64,000 nucleotides of DNA from Pisaster brevispinus (Eukaryota; Echinodermata; Asteroidea; Forcipulatida; Asteriidae). The translations under genes were made by a program, and so were the position numbers. The stretch is from positions 248,001 to 312,000 of the forward strand of contig JAMKCF010000083.1 in NCBI GenBank assembly GCA_023634235.1. The letters are read 5' to 3'. Positions within the stretch are counted from its first letter, which is position 1, and each line of letters starts with the position of its first letter. Shown here one piece after another: positions 10,384 to 54,984 of this stretch. Under the pieces are notes generated by a model. That model saw nothing but the letters and a program-made list of their open reading frames with translations. It was not told where the DNA came from and did not search any database.

Positions 10384-11244
10384 GACCGGCTCTATAAACT
10401 CAATCGACTAAACGCGTTTGAGTGAAACACTGACAACGCATGCGTGATTTAAACGGCAAATTGACTAAAGGTTAACACTCGAACTTGCTCCAAAATGTTA
10501 AACAAGTCACCAGTCCTCATAGTAATGACGCCTTATATAGCTGAGCCCCCCCCCCCCAAGTCGGACACCGGGTGGAGCTACACGTATTATGATTGAATGG
10601 TGCGTTTTTCCATTTCTTTAAAATGCCGTTTGAGCTTCGCCTTATGGTGGAACTTAGTCGTCATAAGCATACTTTAACGAACAAGGAAGCCGTGACTGTT
10701 TTATGTACACTATTGTACACTATGTATCACTTCAAGGACTTAACAAAGAATGGAATCATGGATTTATATATTTTTTTAAACCAATACACCGTTTGCTTAA
10801 TTTAATCGATGTTGTAATTAAAATAGTTCCATTTCTAATTCTGACTGCCTTTTTATTACTATCTGTGTGTGGACCGACCGTGCTGTTGTGGTTTGAATAT
10901 TTGAACCGAAATTGAAACAAGTTGACATTGAGTTAATTTCTATTAATTTGAATAATCTCATGATTGTAAACTTTGGCGTAACGTTCTACTGTCGATCGTC
11001 TACGTCAAGCCCTATTGTAACGCCCGTGGGTGACTCAGAGGAAGTTAATTGTGCCCACAGTGTATTATTCTTAAGAGAATTAATTGACCGAGACACATTT
11101 GTAGGGAGAAGCAATTGCACATACAAGTATATTTGTTATGTTCTCGACAACCACGCATGTCCTGCAATTCAAGTTGTCAGAATTTTGGCTTTCTATTAGT
11201 GTTTGTGTTTGTCAGGTTGGTTTATAACCCTCCATTCACGCTAA

Positions 11245-11318
11245 TGACGTCATCATGACGTAATGGTGGTCAGTGGTCGTAAAAAAGGAAGTCTATTGCC
11301 CTAATTCACCTGACGTCA
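11245..11318. promoter_or_regulatory. cluster of CRE/ATF sites
   Basis: Two full palindromic TGACGTCA sites (11245-11252, 11311-11318) flank a half site TGACGTAA (11256-11263). The following 120 bases are richer in CpG (GCGGCATAGCGCGCG) than their surroundings. This could be a promoter or enhancer between IDH3 and the EGF-TM gene. Confidence 0.35.
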
Positions 11319-11434
11319 TTATCACAATACATGTAGTCCTATTGCGCCATTTTGGGAGTCAATGTTCCCGTGTGACACCCCGCGGCATAGCGCGCGTTTT
11401 AGGCGACACTGCGTTTACATGCCCATGACCCAAA

Positions 11435-11671
11435 ATGGGACATACAGTAATTGCCTCTCAAATAGTTCTGTTGAAGTTTAAAACACTTCGTGAACAAAAT
11501 ATTATTAAAGAAAAGCTTGTAAGAAAAACATTTGTCAATTCCATTTGCATTGATACATTCTCGGGGAATATAAAAAAAACCTCATTGTTTGATGCATTAT
11601 ATAACTTCACAAATCCCCCTTCATTAAAAAAACAAAAAAATGTGAAAAAACAGTCAGTATCTAAACATTAA
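11435..11671 (+). CDS. small unrecognised open reading frame after the CRE cluster
   Basis: An ATG at 11435 opens 78 lysine-rich codons (MGHTVIASQIVLLKFKTL...) ending at TAA. I do not recognise it. The basic composition and the poly-K/N C-terminus in AT-rich DNA argue for a chance frame or a retroelement remnant. Its only support is its position just downstream of a CpG-rich CRE cluster. Confidence 0.15.
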   Translation: MGHTVIASQIVLLKFKTLREQNIIKEKLVRKTFVNSICIDTFSGNIKKTSLFDALYNFTNPPSLKKQKNVKKQSVSKH

Positions 11672-12343
11672 ACGTATCAACATTTGGTAAAGGCAGTAAC
11701 AACAATTTCAAATTCCATTTTAAACAAAGGTACAAAATTTGTTTAATGTTCTTTTAAATAGACTTACTAAGCTTGATAATGTAAATAAATGATAATAAAT
11801 TTGACTGGATAAAATTGGTTAATAATATAATAATATTTACAACCCTTTCAGTACAAAAATACACCGTGTAACAGTACCAGCTGTAATATTTGCAACCTCT
11901 TTCATGGCAGAAAAGATTGGGATGATTTTCTGAGTCAACTTGTTGAGTTTGGAACAGGACCAAGTTTCAGAGCTGCTTCACGACCCATTTTTGTTCTTAT
12001 ACTGCGTCAAGTTTCCATTTCATTGTGCTTCTAACCAAATGCAAATTCACAATTTTTGCCTCATGTCGCGAACAAACACAGAATATTCTTGAGTAAAATC
12101 CATAATCACAACTGGTTTATATATTGCGAGTAAACAAAGCAATGATAATGTTGACTATACAATTGGCAATTTAGGCAATATAAAATCGTATGGTTCGACA
12201 TTGGTAGGCCTAAAAAAAAATACTTGTTTGATTTGTTGAAAAATAGACTGTCATAAAACCAAGTATCTGTAATGATTCTATGCACACATCTGAGGTAAAA
12301 AAAAACACGTTAACATTTAGAGAAGCCATGCGAGGCAGCTGGA

Positions 12344-12349
12344 TTTATT
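12344..12349 (-). terminator. candidate poly(A) signal of the EGF-TM gene
   Basis: AATAAA on the minus strand, about 360 bases downstream of the stop codon at 12707. It is a plausible but unproven 3' end. Confidence 0.35.
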
Positions 12350-12706
12350 TTTTAGAAATATTACAGTCATCATAATAATTTGTTTAGAACAAGGAAACCC
12401 CATTGCATGAAGATACTCTTGTGATCTTAGTTTAAGATGTTAGAGGAAAACTGTAACTGGGAAAAAAGGCTATGCAATCCGAAGTTGGATTTGAACCGAG
12501 GTCTACGGAGATGAAATGCATGGAGGCCAGCTTGAATGCAGTGATTTAATGCCATCACTATTGTTTGTCTTTCATATAGCATACAGTCCCCTTGCACACG
12601 TGTACAAGGTATTAGAAAGATGGTATAAAACAGGTGTCGTTGGCATTATCCTGCGTCATCTTCCGAATTGTTCTTTAAGTCAACTGACTGATTCAGTGTG
12701 ACAACC

Positions 12707-13290
12707 TCAGCTGTTGGACTCCTCAGTGGAGGGAGAGTGTGCTTCATCATTGTCTTCTGTCTCATCACCACTATTTACATTCTCCACTTCTTCGTTTTCA
12801 TCCATCTCTTTCTCCTCAATGCCCAAAGGCTGGCTCAGCTCTGAAGGTACATTTTGTTGTTCATTAATGATTGACAGCGCATCAGACATTATGTTTGGCT
12901 GTAACGGTTCGGTGGATATGGTAACGGACGAATGTGATGCAGTCTCTAATGTCGTGTTACCGTTAGTGTCAGTATCCGGGATAACCTCACCTTCTAGCGG
13001 GGACGAGGAGCTCCCGTCTTCCACACAAACCCCATCACCAATATCCATCAGGTGTTTATGTATAAACTTAAGGTCGTCATAGTGTGGAGGAGGTATGAGG
13101 GCGTCCTCACCCTGTAAAGCCCAGTTGGGGTTCTCGTCTAAGCCAGAGATGGTGACTGGATTGGAGTATACGGCTTGGTCATAGCAAGGCGGATCGTCAT
13201 CCAAAGGGATGCCATCATCTCCATCCCCCGATCTGGCTTGGTTTTCCACTTGAAGCTGCCGTAGTCGCCGTCTTGCTTTAGACTTTCTCA
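12707..13290 (-). CDS. EGF-TM protein, exon 4 (cytoplasmic tail)
   Basis: The acceptor on the minus strand reads AACCCAACAG. The first two bases complete a Leu codon begun in exon 3, and RKSKARRRLRQLQ follows. Both PPxY motifs and the Glu/Asp/Ser-rich C-terminus are here. The stop codon lies at 12707-12709. Confidence 0.85.
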
Positions 13291-15216
13291 CTGTTGGGTT
13301 AAACAAAATGAACACAAATCCTGGTTTTATCGGCAGCATGATCTTTCATCTATAAAGGTGCATTGTGTTCTGAACCACCCGCCGTACATTTTCTTTTAAA
13401 ATCTAATTTATTTTAAATCATTTTGGAATTTGACATTTTGACTGACTCAAAAATTCCACTTTGGAATGTATAAACCCATTTGTTGTTAATATCGAGTGAC
13501 GCCATGTTTCAAATTTCCCCTTCAAAGAGTATAAAATAAAATGGCATTTTACAACATATATCAAGTGAGGTTAGGTCCACTTTCATTGGGATAACTATTG
13601 GAAAATGAGTGCATCACTAAATTTGTTTTTCATGTAGCTTTATGTCTACATTCTGAGTCGTCGGGAGCACTTTATTTAATCAATGATAAAGGGCCACGCC
13701 CTTACAATGAGATTGTTTTGCTGTGATTTCTGCTTATTTTAAAAGGAATGAAATTGAATTGTCTCTTTCAAAACCAAGTTGTACTATAGCATTAACCCTT
13801 TATGACTGTCTGGTATTCGTTTGCTACAATGGATAACTTACGAGTACTACAGCCGTAACAACATACAATACTCCACGTAATCAGAGGAAGTATGCAAACA
13901 AGCAAAAGAACAACCACACTTGTCGGCCTACCTGTAACAAGCACAAAAAGCATGATTTAAAACATATATAAATATTAAAGCTTTAATACTCTTGTAGTTT
14001 CTCATGACTGATCACATAGTATGATACAAGTCAGTGGGCACTTTGGTTCATCTCTCAGCAACCGAGAGTGTAAAGTGGAATGGAGACCATGCTACACTTA
14101 CTTGAATTTGCACATGTACTTCCAGAGTAGCCCGACGGACACACACACTTGTTTAAGACACACTCGCCGTCATTCAAACACTCCTGAATGGTGTCGTTCT
14201 TGCATGAACCTGAAATTAGAAAAATTATCAATGAAAGAAACCATGTTATACAAACCACTATATTTGACAATAATATCCAATGTTTGGGTATCATTCACTG
14301 TGGCCGATATCCATTATTTTGGTCTGACCCAGTGTTCAATAAACTTGTAGGTCCAACACAGTGTTCTAAAAACACTATGTTCAGCACACTGTGTTCGACA
14401 CACCGTGTTCGACACACCGTGTTCGACACACCGTGTTCGACACACCGTGTTCGACACACTGTGTTAGACAAGTCATTATGTCCGCCCCTACTCATAATGC
14501 TCCATGTCGGACATAAAACACAATTTTCAGTCACTCATAGAATGTCAACTTATGGAACAATGCCAAACCTGACCTCCATACACTTTGTTACTCACTTTGA
14601 CTAAAGATAAAAAACCTGTTTACCCCCCCCCCCCTCCAAGAAAAAAAAATATATAAATAAATAAATACAAAATGCATGTTTTTTTTCATAACGACTAAAA
14701 GAGTGGCAGTCGCATTCCCCGAGGGAAATATATATTTTGGAAATTAAAATACGATGATAAGTCGTATTGAATGAAAAAGTAGCTGTCGGGTTTAGAATAT
14801 CGTCTGATTTTCCAAAGATACATGTACATACATTGTACAACTTTGTTCTTGCTGAGTGATTGTGATAACCGTCGAAGCTCTTTTGGTGTTTATGTAATCA
14901 GTGTGCATGAAATCACCCATTCATTGCATTCCATGCAATTGAATGGTCATGGTACGCACAAAACTGACGGCTGGTCTACCTACCCCCTACTCCACCCAAA
15001 CAGGTGTAACAAAAACATGGTGCAACCCATCATGGTGGACCAGTTCTGTCCCAACTTTAGAATCGTCCCAACTATAGTTTGGGAACAGCCATACTTCCGC
15101 GTTAATAAAAGAAGGTATGTGTAATGTTACTGAAAGAGTTTACCTGCAAAAGATGAATGAGTGAACATGAGCAACAGGACGATATGCCAGTGCAGTCTCT
15201 CTGTATACGATCCCAT
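12707..15216 (-). CDS. single-EGF type I membrane protein with two PPxY motifs (complete, 4 exons)
   Basis: Exons 15216-15144, 14209-14102, 13931-13842 and 13290-12707 join through GT-AG introns, all phase 1, to 284 codons plus stop. Residues 1-24 are a signal peptide (hydrophobic core IVLLLMF, end SSFA). Residues 27-57 form one EGF module with cysteines at 27, 35, 41, 46, 48 and 57. Residues about 66-85 are a membrane helix, followed by a basic stop-transfer patch (RKSKARRRLR). The roughly 190-residue cytoplasmic tail holds PPCY (124-127) and PPHY (158-161), which are ligands for WW domains of NEDD4-type ubiquitin ligases, and then a very acidic C-terminus. The extracellular part is only about 40 residues. 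I recognise no named family; an adaptor or sorting role through WW proteins is an inference. The gene is transcribed away from SUR. Confidence 0.85.
13842..13931 (-). CDS. EGF-TM protein, exon 3 (membrane helix)
   Basis: The 90-base exon between TTACAG and GTAAGT encodes RPTSVVVLLLVCILPLITW and SIVCCYGCST, a single strong transmembrane segment with juxtamembrane cysteines that could be palmitoylated. It is phase 1 on both sides. Confidence 0.85.
14102..14209 (-). CDS. EGF-TM protein, exon 2 (EGF module)
   Basis: The 108-base, phase 1-1 exon is the typical shuffling unit for EGF domains. It encodes one six-cysteine module (C-x7-C-x5-C-x4-C-x-C-x8-C) with CVCPSGYSGSTC. The acceptor is TAATTTCAG and the donor is GTAAGT. 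Confidence 0.88.
14345..14475. repeat. 14-bp minisatellite in EGF-TM intron 1
   Basis: Four to five exact TTCGACACACCGTG units (about 14393-14460) are flanked by diverged versions. The array starts about 135 bases from the EGF exon, just inside intron 1. Confidence 0.85.
15144..15216 (-). CDS. EGF-TM protein, exon 1 (signal peptide)
   Basis: ATG at 15216 (minus strand) in the context GGATCATGG opens MGSYTERLHWHIVLLLMF, a clear signal peptide ending THSSFA. The donor is GTAAAC after one base of a Gly codon, which is completed by exon 2. It was found by matching splice phases; the exon is only 73 bases. Confidence 0.8.
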
Positions 15217-18200
15217 GATCCCAACTGATTCACAGTTTGAAATTTGAAGAGGAGATGTACACTACAGAGAGAAAATTTTTGTCGAAATCCAACAAGCAAC
15301 TATGTAAAACCACACATTATTTCCTCAACAGAATTACAACAGCAACTCGGCTTCAACGGATTTTTTAAGTACCTTGGTGTTTACATAAAACTACACAGAC
15401 ATACGGAAAACTTACGTGCTTAGACTGTAGTCTGTTTGTTAGAGATTTAACAAAAGGTCTAGCAGTGACAAAGCATATCTTTTGTATAGGGTCCAGTACA
15501 CAACTACAAACACAGTTTTGCGATTCCTTGTTTGGGAACGTTCTGGAGCGTTAAAGGAAATGTGTATCATCGTTTTGGGAAGAGTTAAATACATCTATTT
15601 CAGTTAGGGATAATTTAGGTTTTCACTGAACACACAATAAAACCAACCTTTGCCAACTTCATCGAATTTTGTATTTTACGTGTTAAGAGAATCAGGAAAA
15701 AACGGTTCTGAAAACCTTTTTTCGGTGTTTTCGTTTACGTTCATTTCGTTTCTGGCGCTCAAGATAAGCATGCAATGAAGTTTTGGAGGTACAGCAATTA
15801 TCCCTTGATAGTTAAGATGTGACCTTCAGATAGAAAATTATTAATTTCTTTTGACTAGAATTTGAAATATCAATTGACAGTGTCTTTAAGCAAGCAACAT
15901 AAATGTCACGAGGCAATTATTTAACAAGTCTGAGTAACGGGCTTATAGCACTTTCCCGTTATCACGAGGTGTTTTTTACCGCACGTCATTCCATGTATAG
16001 GCACAGGTCAGACAGCCCACCTTTATTTGTAAATACCAAAGTGTGTTGCATTAGTTGAACACTACTAAACAGAAGTTCTAAAGAAACCCATGTTAATTAT
16101 GATAACGTTCAAAAGCAACCAACAAATATTTACATGCCCATAAGGACAACACTGTGCAGTGACATCAAAGTTCAGTTTTCGTTTCAATTTTATTGGGGTT
16201 GTCCGTGGGCCTCCCGAGATACACTGTAACACCCCACGCCAGCCCCCCCCCCCGAATCACAGACACAAACCACCCCCTATACAAAGTGCTCAATTCCAAA
16301 CAGAAAAGTAAAAAAGGCCATCTTGAAAAAGGGGTCATATATCGTATGCAATAAAAGTAAGACAAATTTGACCAATAAAATCAAATATTTTCAAATATTT
16401 CCAGAAACATAAAGACCGGTTCGTACTTCACGTGAATTTGTTTTTAGAGATCAATCCCCACTTGGTGGAACCTTTTGAAGACTTTTGGAAATGTTTAAGA
16501 TTAGTTGTTGGAATTTGTTAACGTTGGAAGTCTTGTGACGTTTGTGAAGTATTGAAATAATGATAGAAAATCAATTAAATACAGAACTTTTCCCCTTGAA
16601 ATGTCCCAACCTTTTTTCATTATGTTTTAACTAAGTTATAACTTAGTTAGTTAGCAGGCATGTTTTCTTTCTTCGGAAGTTTTTGTGCCCCCCCCCCCCC
16701 CCGATACAGTGGTGTAAAACATTACTTTCTTACAAATTTAAGATTTTTGTACACAAAAACATTCGGCCTATTTTCGTTGAGTTTTTCCCCCACTATTTTC
16801 TTTTTCTTAATGGCCTTTCCCCTAAGGTTTTGTGCACGGATTCTGTTATGAAATAATATTATACTTAACAATGTCCTATCATTACAAGTTATGTGCCATA
16901 TCAAAGCTAAGGCCAATAAATATAAAAAATAAGTAGCTGAACACAGCTAATTAATTGACTTAGTTATAATATAAATGAAAATGAATATTTAACTAGCCGA
17001 TCTTAACCACCATACGTCAAAAAGTATACGTCCGATCATCCAACTGTGTTTCAATTATATACTTGTTGGATACTTTAGATGACTTTGTTGGGCATCAAAC
17101 ATCAAATATCAAACGACCTCACTGTGACATCATTTACTTAAGGGTAAAATATTAAAATATTTCGATGTCCTTTATAGGTAAAAAGACAAATGTCGAGACC
17201 CCTAAGAATACTTCTGAACACTGCATGGGCATCACGCATAGCACAAAAGGTTCTGTATACCGTCGTTGAATTGTTAGCAAAATGCTTATTGAACTCTTTC
17301 ACAATACCCAGAGACCTACTCACACATACAGTATAATAATGTATTTGTGAAATGTTCAATATTCGGCGCACAAGGCACATTGCAAGCAGCAGTTTGAGTC
17401 ACTGGAAATCCCATTGCTGTGATCTGATGTATAAAAATGCCCATGACTAGTACACAATAAATATAAAACCTACGTCTGATTGGCTGCCGATCGCTCATTG
17501 TTGGTAACGTCTGTGTACGTCACCCAGACTAGAAACAATACCAAAATCAACGGCTCACAGCAACTGACAGCAAAACTGGACTGCTATTACTTTAAAATCG
17601 GTTTCTTTCAGGTGAGGTTTGCGGTAAAACCATGTGTAAAATCTCTTGAAAAGCGGTGGTTAAAAGAAGAACCCGTGGTTCGACAACTCAACGTTTCGAT
17701 CAGTTTGCTCTGATCGTCTGTCGACCCTCTGTTTCCAACAAACCATTATGTGCGACCCATTGTTTCTAACAAACCGTTATGTCCAACCCATTGTTTATAA
17801 CAAACCATTATGTTTGACCCATTTATAAGCTCTGACAAACTGTTGTCCAACCCACTTTGATCGACAAACCGCGATGTCGAAGGTAGATTTTTTATTTTCA
17901 TCGACTAAACAATTTGACCTTTCACCAATATCAGTGGAGAAAAAAATCCCTTGCCATTTGTATCACTGATCAGGCTCTAGTTTTATTTATAGAGATCTAA
18001 GTTAGTAAGTTAAAGTTCACACATTTTGTTACCTTGCAGTTTACAGCACACAAGTTATGTATCAGGGGATTGACTTTGAACGTGTACGTGATAACGATCT
18101 CAACGTTCGGTATCTCAAACTGAACCCAATTCTTTGGCATACTTAGACTTTGTTGTACCCAGGTCATTTAGACAGTTAAGAGTCTCTGAAAACACTTGCG

Positions 18201-19820
18201 TATGGAACATCTCTGGACAGAGTCTGCACCTTGACGCAGCGTACTTATCGGAGTTGACGCTAATCTGCACATTTTTTATGTGACCACACGAAACCTTCAA
18301 GGTTTAGAACTCGACTGGGCACATTGACACCGTCAAAACCTGACCCAATGTAAGTGATGTCTTGCGTTTGTCTTTAGTTGTAGATTGTGCTTGCACACTT
18401 TGGCCACGTGAATTTGTGTAGACACAAATACCTTACAATATAACTGTTCTTGAGGTGGTTGAGTTGGACTTTTCATTTCAAACAAACTTCAACTTTGGTT
18501 TATGTCAACTGGCTCAGATTGGCGGAATTAACCTCTTCTCTTACACCGTGCACGGCAACTTCTGGTTGTCAATCTCCGTTTTTCAGACGGGATGGACAAA
18601 GGAAAATGCCCCCACGGCTTTTACGACCTTTCACTCCCACCCCCCCCCCCCCCAGGCGGACAGAGTGAACATTTCAGAGTCGTACTCCGAGCGATTATGT
18701 ATCTGAACACATGGCCTGCAGTGATAAACGCGCAAAGACATTAACATTTAAATAAAAAGAACTTGTTTTCCTGTCAATAATCCAAATAAAAGAAAACTCC
18801 TCCAGAGGGAAGTGTTTTACCTTAAAGTCAAAGTATATACCTTTGGTTTTTGGAACCGTTAGATTGTTTAAATGTAGATATAAACAATCAAACTAACATG
18901 TGAAAGTTTCATTTCAAAAGGTCGCGTTTTTGAGATATCGCCGAAATCCCGGAGCGAATATGTCCACGTAAAAGGAATACACAATCTGTTCTCATAATTA
19001 TTCAAATTGTGGGTGATAAAAACTGATATCTTTTTCCACATTCACATTATTTAGAATTAAAGTGATTCTCAAAATACTTTATACTATCGAAAGCTGCTGT
19101 GCTTCTAACAAAGTCAGTTTTTGTTGCCATTAATTTTTACAGTGATTACCAAACGTATACCTTCCCTTTAAACACACGTGCCTAATAACAAAGTTATTGT
19201 GCTGTAAGTGAACAGAACCTGCGCTTAACGTCAGTGTGTTTTGGAGGTTAGCAATTATGTTTTGGGTTGTGGGTGTGTGTACTTCACGTTACCAATAATT
19301 CTTTGCTTCACAGCTTGCGCAGAAATACGGCGCTAACCCTACAAGCGTAGAATGGTAACCGTAAAGGTCTTGTCACACAGGACAACGTTTTTCAGGCAAC
19401 TTTGAAGCAACACTTGCACTGTATGCACAGGGAACACTATTGCAGCACAAGATACATTCTCTAGCTGTGACTTACTTTCCCCAGGAAAATAGTGAGAAAA
19501 CTGAAATGTGAATGAATTATCTTATTGGAGATTGCCTGGAACTGGTTGCCTGTAAAATTGTCTCGTGTAACATGGCCTTAAGTATAGAATTCTACAATGA
19601 GCAGATTCATGAGTTCCGATAGGTTACGATGTAAAGCAATTACAATCTAATCAGTGGCGTAACCATGAGAGGGCGGGGCATTAAGTTCCCCCTTCCCACT
19701 CCGATTCCGAAACCCAAGCCCCCCTTCCACTTCTTGCCCGTGTGATCTGCTTGTTTTCGCAATTAAAACATATTTTGTGTAAAACATTTAAACTATTTTG
19801 GGTTGAACAAAGACAGTTTT
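15217..19820. other. divergent intergenic region between EGF-TM and SUR genes
   Basis: This should contain the 5' region of the minus-strand EGF-TM gene and upstream SUR sequence. I see no coding exon. It contains poly-C tracts (16236-16245, 16689-16702, 18641-18653), a perfect 22-bp palindrome (16628-16649), diverged repeats of about 33 bases around an ACAAACC.TTATG core (17740-17880), and a stretch opening CAGTGGCGTAACC (19655), a typical transposon end. Confidence 0.5.
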
Positions 19821-19893
19821 ACCAGAGCGGGACTTGAACCCGCGACCTCCGAATTATTGTGCCGGCGCTCTACCAACTGAGGTCTCTAGCCCT
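19821..19893 (-). mobile_element. tRNA-derived SINE head, family A
   Basis: On the minus strand the A box (CTCAGTTGGTAGAGCG) and B box (GGTTCAAGTCC) are at tRNA spacing. The acceptor ends do not pair and the base before the anticodon is not T, so this is not a functional tRNA. Sister copies are at 33256-33326 (-) and 51000-51068 (+). Confidence 0.7.
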
Positions 19894-21102
19894 ATGTTAA
19901 CAGTCTCCCTGTATTTGTGACAATATCGTTATTCGGGTGCATAGTCATACGCCATTCAACCTATAAACTAATGCATAAGTGTATGGTTCAGCAAATCAAC
20001 TAAACAACTAACAGCTTATACTATAGGTCTCGGCTGTACCTTACGTCAAATGTTTTCTCTTGGTAAAGTATAAAGACGCCTAAATCCCCCCCCCTAATTG
20101 AAACCTGTCTGTATACACCGTCTGTCTGTATGTTTACATTGACAGACGAACACAGGTTTTGCAAGTAAAGTCTTTTTTATGATGGTAAAATTAACAAATC
20201 ATGTTATACCAAAAAGACATGAACCTTTTGCCAAAAGATACTACTTCGCTAAAAACAGACAGTCCAAGATTGATTTATTGGATTGTAGACTCAGGGAGCT
20301 GGGTCGCGTTATCTGACAAACAGGTTGATACTTTGATGCAGATACGGTCTTCTCTAACAGGCAACCCGGACTTTGATTCTTGATACTTGTTATCTGTCGT
20401 TAAGGGACAAGACCAGAAGAGATACAATTATATACAATCCATTTGGAGTAAATTTTGTTGTTTTCCCCCGTGCAAAGGTGGAGTTGGGCAAATAATTAGC
20501 AAACATCCATTCAGAACTCCAAAATGCAGTACATTTGACCTCCCCATATCCCTAAATCGGGCTTGATGCCACCAGCGATATCTCTCTGTGTGTCAGAGGT
20601 AAAATGTGAACAAAACTACCTGCTTCCAAAATGCCTTGGGAATATTGTCTCTATAGCCTTTTCCAATAGTTTCTCTTCGTAGTTACTTCACTTGTCTTTT
20701 GCTTGCTAAAACAGCATATTACATAGGCATGCTTTGTTTTACTTGAAATGACAGTTTAACGATAAATTAAGTTGGCAACAACAGCAGCTATAACAACAAA
20801 AGTTGTATGTAGAAACAGAAAGAAGATCAACAACAACAAAACACAACAACCAAAGAAAACATTAACAATCTTATCTTTGAGAGTTAAAGGTTTGTAGACA
20901 TCTGTATCAACTGCATCCCCTTGAATTGAACACTTAAAATAGAATTATTAAAATTTCAACGAAAAACTTAATTAAACCAAAACAATTAATTACATTAAAT
21001 CAGATGAGAATGATCTTTGCAATTGGAATCCTGTAGAATGATTGTGGATGCTTTCGATCAAATTGATATTGTTTGTTGTTTTTTGTTTGTTTTTACATAC
21101 AG
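19894..21102. other. sequence upstream of SUR first coding exon
   Basis: There are no coding features. The stretch ends in a T-rich tract and the acceptor ACATACAG (ending 21102), which implies at least one untranslated exon further upstream for SUR. Confidence 0.55.
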
Positions 21103-21113
21103 CCGATTCCACC

Positions 21114-54659
<33,546 letters not shown>

Positions 54660-54978
54660 ATACAACGGGCCTTGAACCATGTCAGATTCCTAGCATACTA
54701 AATGACAATCACACATCTAATAATAATTCATGAAAGGGGACCTGGCTAGTGTTCGTTGGACTTAGTTTGGTTTGCATTAGCTTTATGCTCGTAATTTAAA
54801 GACATCAATAGCAAAATCAATAAGATGTGAGGTCTCCCCTTTATGAGTATGTCAAGATTCAATTAAGTTATGGAGGTAGCTTGAGAGATCAGTGGGACAT
54901 TCGAACAGAGCTTTTTCCCTCTAGCACGGCTCTTCACCCACCTTGATCAAGCCAAATATAGACTATTGGCCGCTACGA

Positions 54979-54984
54979 AATAAA
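54979..54984 (+). terminator. candidate poly(A) signal for SUR
   Basis: AATAAA 320 bases downstream of the stop codon. Confidence 0.45.

Noticed and set aside
12714..13082. Plus-strand serine-rich frame of 122 codons
   Set aside because: Antisense shadow of the acidic EGF-TM tail exon (Glu/Asp codons read as Ser/Phe).
17480..18706. Short frames in the EGF-TM/SUR intergenic region
   Set aside because: All are under 85 codons, with no recognisable motif and low-complexity surroundings.
19821..19893. Functional tRNA gene on the minus strand
   Set aside because: The acceptor ends do not pair and the base before the anticodon is C, not T; diverged sister copies exist.
21042..21113. Upstream in-frame ATG giving a 24-residue hydrophobic extension to SUR
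   Set aside because: The sequence is a T-rich polypyrimidine tract ending in ACATACAG, i.e. a splice acceptor. The start at 21114 has a Kozak context and matches the SUR N-terminus.
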